A stretch of 64,000 nucleotides of DNA. It comes from Trichoplax adhaerens. Lineage: Eukaryota > Placozoa > Uniplacotomia > Trichoplacea > Trichoplacidae. The position numbers and the translations under genes were made by a program. Positions within the stretch are counted from its first letter, which is position 1. Each line of letters opens with the position of its first letter. Shown piece after piece: positions 44,604-55,703 of this stretch. The stretch is taken from positions 11,222,878-11,286,877 of the forward strand of contig NW_002060943.1 in NCBI RefSeq assembly GCF_000150275.1. Reading direction: 5' to 3'. The notes beneath the pieces are model-generated. The model ran no database searches. It worked only from the letters and a program-made list of their open reading frames with translations, and had not been told where the DNA came from.

Positions 44604-47479
44604 CTAAAAATTATATGTAACGTCATCACATATATTATATAGATTTGTCAATCGCGGAAAAAGCCTTAATGCATTTGCTGTTGTTGACTCCTTAACTTCA
44701 TCTACGGAAATATTCTTTATTCGCGCTATCTCTTGGCATGAGATCTCTATGTTCTTCGCTTCATTTCGAATCTATTTCACATCACTCGATAAGATGTCAG
44801 TATAATGTAAAAATAGAGGCTACAGGCACTACTATATTAAGTTTTTAATTTTACTTAGATTATAGACTGATTAGTACAATCGCACCTGCTTCTCAGGACC
44901 TAATGCTGGTGCATCAGTTTCCAATAACAAGTTACTTAACGGAATCGATCGAACCAAACGTTGTTTCTGGTTAGAATACATAGTAGACGGGTAAATTTCA
45001 ATTAAGAAAACGAAGCAATTTCGCAGAAAAAAAATACAGCCCATTTATTGAAATAACTTCACTCATGATCTTTATAAGTAGTAGTCGATTATATTTTCTA
45101 TTCTTAATATATATAATTATATATGAATTATGCAGAAAAGTATCGCAGACTATTTCATACCTGTTCTGATCGAATCACTGAAGGTGGAACAGAAAAATAG
45201 AACCCAGCTTCAACTCCTTGCCTGGCAACCGATACTTTACCATCGAAAGCATGTAGTAGTACTGCAGTTGCACCTAGTTGATAATTGAAGTTAACACACT
45301 TTATTGCGGACTTACACCGGCAATATATTGACTCTAAGAAGCTATTATGATTTCTAATTTCACCTTCACTTATCAAAGTTTGGATCGTTGGTCGACCTGC
45401 TGATCTAGAATGAACGTTTCTAATACATAAAACGATTTTTATTAGTATTACACAAAATAGAACGTTGGCATTTAGCTAACTTCCATAGAAGAAGGTATCA
45501 TTAAAAGTACAGTTATAGGTGTCTAAATATTATTACAAGGGCAATCCAAATTCTCTAGCTAATTGGATTTGTTTTCTAAAAATATTTCTTTGGACTTCTT
45601 TATCATTTGAAGATTTAACGTTGTAGGGTGTAAAATCAAGGCCAACCTACAAAGAATTATATATACGTAGTTAATTACTGGAAAAACTAAGATACTAATG
45701 CATCAAAGAGAGATACGAATACAGCGTTAAAGATAGCTATCATAAGAGAGTAGATGTAAAATATACTAACTTCACCAATCGCTACCAATATATTATGATG
45801 CTCACGTAAGAAAGTTTCAGCCATTTGGTAATCCTAACAAAAATTGATTTTTAGAGGTCGAATATAGAGTGAGTTGATACTGCTCATAGGCAGGAGATTA
45901 TATTAACCACATATTGTATCTTTGACATGATATTAAGATTCTGTCTTACTTCTAAAGTGACACTCCTTGATTCAGTGTCGTGAGATCCTGGCTAAAAAAT
46001 GCATATCCATATTATGATATTAAATTAACTGTTAGTAAAGCTAATATGTCACATAATGATACGCTTAGATTCAGGCTATAGACTAACATTGAGTTATTTT
46101 ATATTAATGACTATATTTAGTACATACAGTATAGAGTTCCCAATCATTCAATATTTGCATATCTAAATATACTTGTTATTCAGATATATAATCAAATAAT
46201 ATACCTTAACTGGATGGAGTCCAAGGGCTGGAACAATAAAATTTTTATACCTTCAAATTAAAGAATTTAAGTGATTGTAATTGCAGCTTTATATCACATG
46301 TACTGTTTCAAATTAGCTATAAAGATGAGAATCAGAATTTCTAAATTCGCTATTACAGATATTCATCTTAGCTTGGATTACTTTTCGCTAAGACCAATAA
46401 TTTTGTGGAAATCGTCAAATTTTTCAGCTACTGCTACCATAGCCTTAACACCAACCTGAATAATTAATGAATCTTGATTATCGTGGTATGAAAGCAAGTA
46501 ATTGCATAAGCTATTGATTAAATACTGTATTATGTATCAAGTTATTGATGGCTAGCATATTGGTTATTTCTAGTCGAAGCATCCAGCATTGGAGCTATTC
46601 GATATCTACTCTATACCAGTTATGATACAATATCCAACTTTTAACATCTACCAGAGATACTAGAGATATTATGTAAATTAAGCTGGCTCCAGTTGACATT
46701 GTACTGTAAAATAGTCTCTATTCTACGCTGAAATACTCATAATATTAGTGCTAGTGTACGATAAATATACATGTATTAAGCAAGCAGAGAGTGGGTCGAT
46801 CGACTTTTAGTCATACCGTCTTGGCCTCAACGATAATTTTATCCACATCCTATATTATTTCAATTAGAATAATATAATTAGCAAATACGAATGCTCTAAG
46901 CGCTTGATATGACGTTTTATTGACGTATATACTCGTATAGAGGTTTATGTATTGACAACTTTTTACAACAGTGATGGATGATCTGAAGTAGTAAGATCTC
47001 GTCAATATACTACATAATCATCTAGCATTACTATTGCAGTAATAAGTATCTAGTTTGTGTGAGTAAACCTCATATTTAGTTTACAGTTTCAATTCATTTA
47101 ATTAATGCGATAAATCGGTAACCAAATTGCTCATTTACTTGGCATTCTACGTTATACCGTACTATGATGCTTTTCACTCAATAGATATTATCGCATAATC
47201 AATTCATTTATCTAATCTAACGCTATATCATTTGTATTTCTAATGAGCATAATCCATATTATTGTGTGAGCTATACATGTACTCATTATAGATAAAATTT
47301 AGGTAATAAAAGTCATATTTCAGTTTTCTCTGTGCCATCGAACCGTTTATTTTTACCAGCTAGTGTTTAATTAATTTATTAACTTGCTATCATTTAGCAT
47401 TACTTATACGTATATCACTCGCCTCATTAAATTCATCATCACTGATATGGATATGGGCATCTATCATGATTCTTTCCAT
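44604..47479 (-). CDS. TATDN3: TatD-family metal-dependent deoxyribonuclease, TATDN3 type (11 exons)
   Basis: Exons (minus): 47479-47423, 46849-46817, 46455-46382, 46250-46205, 45991-45950, 45833-45771, 45646-45537, 45419-45364, 45273-45161, 44966-44886, 44771-44604; 280 residues (human about 274). Metal-site motifs of the amidohydrolase-like barrel are all present: DAHIH (His9, His11), AIGEVGLDF (Glu105), NVHSR (His145), LLHAFDG (His168) and LLLETDAP (Asp216). The subfamily marks [18 protein letters not shown] and ALGPEK point to TATDN3 rather than TATDN1/2. The expected activity is divalent-metal-dependent DNA cleavage. The first intron needs a GC donor (GAG|GCGAGT) to keep the frame. The intron at 45274-45363 is 90 bp and has no stop in frame, so reading through it gives 30 extra residues. 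The start could also be Met5. It shares 918 bp of upstream DNA with GPATCH11. Confidence 0.95.
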
Positions 47480-48397
47480 CTGAGATCAGCAAAATGTCAA
47501 CAATTTTAACAAAAGTCAATCCAAGTTGTATACTATATTAAGATAATCTAGCTGTGGATTTTTTTAATTGATGCAGATTATGTTCTATTCATTTGAACGG
47601 GTAGTTTACTAATGTTGCTATCTATAATTAAAATCAATGAACTAACTTAAAATATTCACAGCTAGAGAAGCTGTCTTAGTCTAATGGGAGCGAATAAACT
47701 GTACTTGGTGACGTGAGTAATACAGTATAATCAACCAGCTAATTAGGATATTAACGATGAGCAATTGAGGAGAGTTTTGGTCTGCAAGTTGAGCTCGACT
47801 GTTGTAGATCTACTAGATGCTGTTAGGTATTACTTCGCAGTGGAGAGCACTACAGTCAGTACGATTGTGATAGACACAACTCAAGAGGTTTAATATATCC
47901 CATAGATGAGCGTTGAGTAGATACCCCTCTTAGTAGCTTACCGATGGATATTGGACATACACGTACTGTATACGCAAAAATAAAAGGTTGAAAACTCTGT
48001 CCATGCAAAATTGGAAGGAATCAGCTGTTCTAAAGCATTTACGCGTCTATGAAATGAGAAAGAATTATCACTAGCAAGAAGCAATTTGGTTTCTTATAGC
48101 AGGCACAAAAGGTGCAACTGTCAGATAGCCTAATCGCCAATATCGTATAGTCGGTATACTGATCCGTTTCGCCGCAGCATTCGCTTACGATTGCATTAAC
48201 TGCAGTTAAAATTGGAAGTAAATCTGTGCCGGAAAAGCTACTCGTAAATTCAGGTGTCGCTGAGAAGAATCCCTTGTAGCTATAATATATAATCTACGAG
48301 ACAGCCAGCAAAGTAATACTGTACTATTACGGACTACGTTATTGCTATTTGGTCTCTTACCGTTGCTTGCAAGGATTTATATTGAAGTGCTTGAAAT
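47480..48397. promoter_or_regulatory. Shared upstream region of TATDN3 (-) and GPATCH11 (+)
   Basis: The two genes start head to head, so this stretch holds both promoters. No palindrome cluster like that at 38.4 kb is seen, only single GTAC motifs. No coding content is apparent. Confidence 0.45.
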
Positions 48398-51022
48398 ATG
48401 TCTGAGGACCCTGAGGTTGACGATTATATGTCGGACATATATCTAAATGAGGCTAACAATTCTGATGCATCTCGACTAACAGAGTACACTAGGAAGAGGA
48501 GGATTGAAGAAGAACAAGCTCATCTTAAAAGTCACCAGAATCGAATGAAACCGTTGAAAGTGTTACAAGCGGAGAAACGAGAGGAAGTTTTAAAGAAGGC
48601 CATTGGAACTGATAATAAAGGATTTAAGTTGATGGCCAAGATGGGTTACAAAGTTGGTGATGGGCTCGGTAGAAAAGGTACTGTGCAAACTTCTACTTGT
48701 ATAGTAGGTATTATTCCTGTTGTTAGACAGTATTCTTCTACCTTCAGCAATATTTCGAAGCTACATATTACTCTGGTATAAAAAAGAAAAAGAATTCACT
48801 GAGGTACATGATCGATATTATTTCTTGCAGCTTGAATACGATTATGTTGCAAAATCATGTACCTCAGTGATACGTATAATAGAATTAGTGAATGGATAAT
48901 AAATTGAGCATACGAGTGCATAGTAGTTTGCATACATCATGCAATAAAGTTTTCTTGTTGTCTGCTCTTTCTTTTTATTCTACACCATATGCAGTACAAG
49001 TAATTTACTCTCAGTAAAGTGATGCTATTTTAAAATAGTAATAGTGTCCAATGGCTGCTCTCTTCAGTACTGAACAACAGTTGAAGTTGAATTGTACTGA
49101 GTACATTGCAGTGCAGTTTCATTGCTGTTTTAGAATACAAATTGTGAAAAGAAAAGACTCCTTTTACACTCTACTTTCTACCCTTTGGAAACTACTGTAG
49201 TTTAAAGTAGTTTGGAGTTTTGATTAATACCCGTTTTTAAGCGTATACCCTTATACGACCGACTCTCTATTTTTACTCGTTATTGTACTGTAAGTGACAA
49301 TCGTAATTGATGATTGTTGTTATAATATATACCGTGACTTATATATTCGTACATATAAAAATATTATATAATGATTCAAGCTATAAAAAGAAAAAGATTC
49401 TTTGGCACTCTCGTAGTTGATAGGAGATTACAAAGCAGTGTTGAACACTAACTTAGAGGCTGGATTAATTACTTAGTAGCATTCTTATCAGCAACGTAGT
49501 TTATTGAGCACGATTAATTATGGCGTAGACTACTAGACGTGTTTATGGTTATTGATTGAAGATTTGGAGCAGTGTTTAACATTAAACTAGAGGCTTGATT
49601 AATTAACAGTATGATTATTAGTAATGCAGTTTACTAGGTACGATTTGTTGCTATTGATATTCTACAATATCATGTTCTATGACACTGAATTGAACTAATT
49701 ATAATTCATTTCATGACAATTACAGCAAATGGAATAGCTGAACCATTGCCGATAAATATTAAAGGAGGTATGTAATTACTTGGTAATTTTTAACAACGAC
49801 ACCACAAAGGGTTAAATCAGTTTATTCCATTATGGAAATATCTAGTGATGCATACATATTACGAGGTGCGTTATATGAATTTTATCGGCTATCCTATTTT
49901 ATAACAACTGAATTATACCCATTAGATCGAGGTGGAATAGGTAAAGATGAGGAAAAAAATAGAAAACGAAAATTACAAGAAATACGACTTCAACAATTGG
50001 CCAAAAGGAGACAGTTAGTAGAAAAAGAGCGAGCTGAAAACTTTCGTGAACTTATTCGTTCGAAACGCACGCAACAGCGTGCTAAGCATGATTTACGAAA
50101 AGCGCAGCTGGCTTGCCAAAGATTAGATGAAAGCAAGGATTTAAATTATGTAAAACCATGGTACTGGTTAATTGAAGATGATGAAGACGAAAAAGAGCAA
50201 TGTACATTAGAAGATGATGCTGAAGACACAGCTACGGTATAGCTCGTATTTGCTGTCTATTTCATTCGTTGTTGATTATAGTAATAATGTTATAAATTAC
50301 TCTGCACTTAGAAATTCATCATATGCGTTTTACTAATTACTGATAAAACGTAGCTTTCATCATGATTTTATCGGTAATTAGGAAAGAAAAATGTTTAACT
50401 GTATTCTTATTTCACATGCAGTTCTCCGTATTATGGTGATCAATTTTGACTTAAACGCTAAACTATAACGCCATTGAAGTATACTACAGGTTAACTGTGC
50501 TTGTTTTAATAGTTGAAAATTATTATTTTTAAAAGGAATTCGAAAGGCTAGTAGAACTCAACCAATACTTAAGAAGCAAATACCACTACTGCATATGGTG
50601 TGCTACAACTTACGATGGTATGTACTATATCTAAGCGTTTATGTTGATAACAAAATAGCTAAATTAATTATAGCTAATCATGAATCATTGTTTATGGTAT
50701 AAAAAATATATGCCTTAATTTCTGATATTATTAAAGCTTACTCTGTCCGATATACAATCCTAACCCTAACTCTATGTACAGTATACAGTCTTATAAAATG
50801 CCATAGTATCGTAATACGCGTATTATTAACTTGGAGTACTAAAAGAAATTGTTATTAACCAGTCTCATCAATTCATATCGTAATACGAAATAATGGGGTG
50901 TACTATCGAAGGTAAATGCAGTAGTATTTTGCTATTATTTCATGCTTTTCAAACTTTATCTTGCAGACTCTGATGATATGGATAATTCGTGTCCTGGCGA
51001 TTGTGCGGAGGATCATGATTAG
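48398..51022 (+). CDS. GPATCH11: G-patch domain protein 11 (5 exons)
   Basis: Exons: 48398-48677, 49726-49767, 49926-50236, 50536-50617, 50967-51022; 256 residues (human about 264-285). The N terminus has DDYMSD, a family signature, followed by a charged helix. The G-patch begins NKGFKLMAKMGYKVGDGLG (about 74-92) and is completed by exons 2 and 3 (GIAEPLPINIKG, DRGGIG). Next comes a long Arg/Lys/Gln coiled coil, then KPWYWL and an acidic patch. The C terminus is a Cys-rich module with CIWC and CPGDC pairs, as in the DUF4187 domain of GPATCH11. G-patch proteins usually bind RNA or activate DEAH helicases; vertebrate GPATCH11 is linked to kinetochores and splicing. Phases agree and all introns are GT-AG. 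Reading straight past 48677 gives an unrelated tail ending at 48781, so that shorter form is not the main protein. AATAAA motifs lie at 51033 and 51084. Confidence 0.95.
48796..48870. repeat. Perfect 17-bp inverted repeat in GPATCH11 intron 1
   Basis: TCACTGAGGTACATGAT (48796-48812) is answered by its exact reverse complement (48854-48870). Inside the 41-base spacer a second pair, TTGCA and TGCAA, can extend the fold. It could be a hairpin RNA, a small foldback element or simply a palindromic insertion. Confidence 0.85.
49413..49650. repeat. Diverged direct duplication in GPATCH11 intron 1, period about 134 bp
   Basis: The block around GCAGTGTTGAACACTAACTT, followed by GAGGCTGGATTAATTA, recurs about 134 bp later as GCAGTGTTTAACATTAAACT, followed by GAGGCTTGATTAATTA. 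Substitutions are frequent. Confidence 0.7.
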
Positions 51023-51686
51023 TTTGGATAGAAATAAATCGACAAATGCTTGATAAATCGAATTGATGTATTGATCACATGTAAATAAAATAAGCCGCAA
51101 CAATTGGTGTATATGTTATATTAAATAGAGAATGCAAGTGCGCTCTGTATAGTTTCATATATTTAAAGTTTGTTTTACTACTTTGTATATGATAACACTA
51201 CTTTTCTCATAGATTTATGAAAGATCTTGTTTTAGAGTTGTTAACTTGAAGACGTGTTTAATGCTAAAATCATTGTATAGGAAATGTATTTATTGAATAT
51301 TTCAATTTTAAAAAGCAATGTATTGCAATTAGCAAAAAAAGACATGTAATCAACATGTTTGGCAATAAAATTATTTTGATACAATTTATATGTTACACCG
51401 TAGAGGCCTTTTCCTTTATCTGTACGTGTTAAACTGAGGCTCTAGTAACGTTTGTCATTTCTTAATAATTGACTAGCTTATTTTACGAAAGTACAGATGG
51501 GCATTGAAAGATTACATATTAAAAGTAAATCCTTACCAATTATGCAGAAGTTGTCATAAATATCGAGAGTTACATTAGTTACTGCCATAAATGGTATTTG
51601 AATTTCAATAGAGTATTTTATTAATATATCTACAGTAGGGATGTCGCTATAGATAGTATATCTGACTGTGAATAAAAATACAGCAA
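51023..51686. other. Convergent 3' flanks of GPATCH11 and the Tyr-rich gene
   Basis: Two AATAAA motifs close to 51022 serve GPATCH11. The rest is AT-rich and I see no gene in it. Confidence 0.55.
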
Positions 51687-52493
51687 TTATGATAAAAGTG
51701 ACTTCATTAATGATCTATGCTTTTTCAATTTTTTCTCTTCTTTTAATTTTTGAACTTGATCTTGGGGTAATTTTCGTTTCTTTTTTATCTTTTGCTTTTC
51801 ATTGACAGAAATTTCATTTAGAGTATTTGGATCGAAGTAGTGTGCCATTTGTCGGAAGTCACGATCTGATGGAAGACCCTTGCTAGTCCAATGTTGATCG
51901 TCAGACATTTTTTGAAATCTACCAGTAGAGCTATTAAAGAAAGCACTAACGGAATAATCTTTATACTCTGTCGTGTAGCTTGATTTTGATTTTGATTGGC
52001 TCTGTGATTCGCTAACAGTTGTTTTAGCATTCGCTGACGATTGCTGTTGAGCTGTATTTTGATTCATCATAGAGTAGTAATTCTGCCAGTAGGCATAGTA
52101 ATCGGCGTAGGACGATAGTGCATTTATGTTTGCCGTAGTATTATCAGCCTGAATGATTAATACGTTAATTATAAAATTATTATTGCAATGATTATTTTTA
52201 CATATATTGTAAGTATTTGGATACGATATCAGAAAGTAATACTAACTGCGTCGGGCAACTTTTGGTTGGCATGAGCAGGATTTGCTGTATCTCCATCCAC
52301 ATTCTCGTTAGTTTTCTCAACAGCATCTTTTACATTTGCAGTATCAGATTGGACTGAATTTACGGTAGACGGCTGTGCTCCATATTGATGAATATATTGA
52401 TAATACTGGTAGTATGTGTTATAATCAAAGTTGGTTGCATCAACTTGACCACTTTGAGCAGTATCACTTTGGTCGCTTGATTGTGCAGACAAG
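51687..52493 (-). CDS. Tyr-rich protein with basic C terminus, 5' end not found, family not recognised
   Basis: Two exons are clear on the minus strand: 52493-52247 and 52148-51687, together 235 complete codons plus a partial codon at the left junction. The first exon is Ser/Gln/Asp-rich with a Tyr cluster (NTYYQYYQYIHQYG). The second has another (YADYYAYWQNYYSMM), then a non-repetitive block with FFNSSTGRFQK and QMAHYFDPNTLNE, and a Lys-rich tail ending RSLMKSLLS. Tyr-rich low-complexity with a basic tail recalls RNA-associated proteins; that is inference. The 5' exon begins at an acceptor (CTAAAAG) in phase 2, and no ATG-bearing exon with a matching donor was found between it and the stop of the next gene, 289 bp upstream on the same strand. 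The next gene's exon 2 ends in phase 1, so it cannot splice directly to this exon. Confidence 0.72.
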
Positions 52494-52781
52494 CTTTTAG
52501 ATAAATAGAATGTCAATACAATAACATTAATTTAAAATAATTGCATATTACTATTATTGCATGCAGATACAAATTATTACTATTTACAATTTCGGCAGTG
52601 AATCATGAAGTTGTTAATTTAACAGTCAAGTAATTTTGACGCAGAAAAATTGAATAATACAATTTTGTCCTGTCATGCACTTTGTAAACATAAACTATTC
52701 ACGCTACCTAAAGATAAGTAAGTGCAATTTTATGTCTATTTTTCGTAATTATCAATCTTCTGAAATTTTCATTCGATTTTA

Positions 52782-54620
52782 TTAGCAGAAATCTTTATTA
52801 CTAAAGCCAATTTCTAACCCTTTTTCTGCGCTATCCAGGTTAGCTTTGAAGATTGATTGCAAGCTATTCTTTGACCAATCGAGATTAAAACCATAGCCGC
52901 ACGAACGACATTGAAATGATGGAATTTCATTGGAGTCTTTTATAATACAACAAACAGATTTAAATTAAGAAACAGATTGGACCTTGATGAAATTGTAACT
53001 AGAACTATGCTGAAGTATAATGATCGTATCTGAAGTTAACGTTTTGGAGAAAATGAACTAATACAGTATATTTAGTTAGTAATTCCTCAATTTTGAATAA
53101 CGTCATTTCAATGTTCAGTGAGGTCAAGATAGCATCCTCTACATATCTCGTATGTTATATACTGTATATTATTCGCTATCATGCACTGATTGGCAGGCCA
53201 GGAATTTTTAAAAATTGAAATTGGATCTCAAGTCATCGCGTGAGTGCGATATTTGATTCCACCTATTGGAGTCTGGTCCAAAACTGGAATATGCTAATAT
53301 TACGATGTAGAGTGAGCACTGTTTTGGAGTATTTCAGTATGTGCAGATTATAGAATAGAGAACGTAATAAGTTTTAATTTTATTGCGAGGCTTTCAGTTC
53401 TATTGTCATCTTCTTTCTCATTAGCAATGAAATATAGTAAATCAGCTCCAAAATTCGATCATCTTACCTCTATCTTCAGGTACTTTATAAGCAAGGCCTA
53501 ACTTTAGCAGGGACTCAATAATATCGGGTAAATGGTCATTGTTGGTAGACGAGTCCAATTTGGGTGTATCTGTCTCTATTTCCTCTTTTAAAGCAGCTGT
53601 ATCGTTGTTCTCGATGTCCTTGTCAGTTTCATTCTTGTCTTGTTGTTGCGACTTATCATCGGACAACGTTGTTGCTGCTTTTCCATCTTCACTTTGCTCC
53701 TTGCGGTGGTTCTCCGACAACGGACACGTAGTGGATTGATTGGAATTTTCCTCCAAGTTCAATTCTGTTGGTGACTGTCTTACTTCTTTCTTGTTCTCGT
53801 CATTCTTGACTAATACTATATACAAGATATCACTGGAATGGCAGTAAGGGCAATGACCATCATAGGATATAGGATAGCTCATCATCGATTGCCGACATTC
53901 GTTGCAGGCCCAATGGAGAGTTTCTGCTTCTGCAGCTAGTAACCAACGAGACGAGAGATTCAAATAACCGCGCAGTCTGAAACATACAGTATAGCAGATT
54001 GCGCTGTCAGCAACGCCATTAGTCTGTCTCTATGCGGTTAACTCGCTTTCATGTCTACAGTCTACAGTATACATGCGCAGTATGGCGTACTGTACACTGT
54101 ACACCAGCCCTTCGCTCGGACAGACGGACTTTTCCTGCTCTGTTAGCAACACCACTTAATTAATTAACTCGGTTTTATTACGTACAGTACTGTACGACTC
54201 CCCTCAGACAGACGGACTTTTCTTGCTCTGTCAGCAACGCCACTGGTCTGTCTCTCTACGGTTAACTCGCTTTCATGTCTACAGTCTACAGTAATACATG
54301 CACAGTATGACGTACTGTACACTGTACACGATCACTTCCCTCGGACAGGCGGACTTTTCTTGGAATGCCACTGGGCTATCTCTATGCAGTTAACTCGCTT
54401 TCGTGTCTACAATGTACAGTACTGTATTTACAGTACATTGTACTGTACAGTGTACCCTGTATATTACGGTATGTACTGTACTGTACACGAGAGACCCTCT
54501 ATCACTCCCCTCGGACAGACGGACTTTACTAACTAAATGAGGCCGTAAAATATCGAAAAATACTTACTTGCTGTTACTGGACTGTGGGTAGACCAGTCTG
54601 TAGGTATGGATCTTCCGCAT
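52782..54620 (-). CDS. Zinc-ribbon-like protein with acidic linker (3 exons), family not recognised
   Basis: Exons (minus): 54620-54568, 53976-53468, 52936-52782; 238 residues. The N terminus (MRKIHTYRLVY, then LRGYLNLSSRWLL) leads into a four-Cys site, CNEC (42-45) and CPYC (60-63), separated by 14 residues: a likely zinc ribbon or knuckle. A polar Asp/Glu/Ser/Gln-rich linker (about 80-165) follows, then a helix (DIIESLLKLGLAYKV). The last exon adds CRSCGYGFNLDW (Cys197, Cys200), then GLEIGFSNKDFC with a terminal Cys. Phases 2 and 1 agree and both introns are GT-AG. The N-terminal zinc motif and the C-terminal module are both well formed, so the gene is probably real and conserved, but I do not know its name. 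Intron 1 contains the GTAC-palindrome repeat array. Confidence 0.8.
54000..54535. repeat. Irregular repeat array with ACTGTACAGT palindromes, in the first intron
   Basis: GTTAACTCGCTTTCATGTCT or close variants occur at about 54037, 54261 and 54389. A CGGACAGACGGACTTTT block occurs at about 54117, 54207, 54338 and 54513. Palindromes of the GTACTGTACA type lie between them (for example 54085-54103 and 54411-54488). Copies are unequal in length, so this is a rearranged array rather than a simple tandem repeat. It lies in intron 1 of the zinc-ribbon-like gene. Confidence 0.88.
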
Positions 54621-55703
54621 CTGTTTTCTAAATCACTGGAACTAATTCAAATAACATCTACGATCTGGTAGAACTGCTTCCAAGTAGAAATACTAACAAA
54701 TAATAAGATTTAACGAAATATTACTTAATTTAGAAAAAATCAGTCAATTTAACATCGATCGATCGTTTACATACTAAAGTACTATCATAACGAGGTGTTT
54801 GGTACAATAGTTTGACGCGATGAGGCCAATGGTGTCTGTCTGTCCAAGGCAGGATGGAAAACTGGCTCAGTTGTCCTGGAGTACAGTACTGTACTACACT
54901 ACACTGTACTGTAGACTATCAATAGCTTGTACTGTACACTGTACTGATAGAAAATCAATCGAACCCGTAAATGGCGGGATCTCATCGGACAGCCTGATCA
55001 AAAATATACAGTAGAAGACCATTTCAAGACCTTCTACAACGTCAAACTTTTGACAAAATCAAGCTATTTAAAGTCTTTTGCCTAGTAATCTGGTATGTCA
55101 AGTTATGAAGCATCACACTCTGCTTTTACTGTTTATTTGGCTAATCTATTGATTAGAAATTGGTAAAATGAAGTGTATAGAACTGTTGAACAAGATGAAT
55201 AGATGATATTTCGATTTATTTGCAGCACCCTTGTCGGTGTTTATGGATGAATATTGGTAAAAAAGCGAAAAGTGGCTCAATAGTGTCCATTGATTGACAT
55301 ACAACAAGCAACAGGATTGGATCTTTCATTGATGTACTTTACTATGATATAAGTCTACCTATGGTGTCTTGTTTTTACTCTTAATAATTCAAGCTCTTGG
55401 GTACAACAGGTAGGTAAATGCTAAGTCGATCGAAAAGCTGTGAACGCATACGAGCATATTATTATTGATAGACGTGCTTAATGATACAGTATAAGAATTT
55501 CATAGGCAGTAAAACTTGATGATATACATTAGCCGAAAGTTATCTAATAAATGCTAATTTACCTGCACAATACTTTTGGCCATTGTTGTTAACTATTAGT
55601 AAGACTAGTAGAGTATTGTAATCATACGGTAGAATAGCCTACTACATATTCATGCGGTATACAATAATCCATTTCATTTTCGAAACAGAACTAAAGACGG
55701 AAC
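54621..55703. promoter_or_regulatory. Shared upstream region of zinc-ribbon (-) and NSL1-like (+) genes
   Basis: Divergent start codons lie 1083 bp apart. A palindrome cluster (about 54882-54946) sits in the left third. The frame at 54820-55014 crosses that cluster and looks spurious. No other content is seen. Confidence 0.45.

Noticed and set aside
48678-48781. Unspliced C terminus of GPATCH11
   Set aside because: A donor at 48678 and the G-patch continuation at 49726 fit the family; the read-through tail does not.
48796-48870. Calling the hairpin a miRNA gene
   Set aside because: There is no evidence of processing or conservation from sequence alone, and canonical miRNAs are not expected if the host is a placozoan.
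51818-52030. Second minus-strand frame inside the Tyr-rich gene
   Set aside because: It is a frame-shifted shadow of the last exon; the other frame holds the Tyr cluster, the FFNSSTGRF block and the Lys-rich tail.
53539-53739. Plus-strand Ser/Val-rich frame
   Set aside because: It is the antisense shadow of the acidic linker encoded by exon 2 of the zinc-ribbon-like gene.
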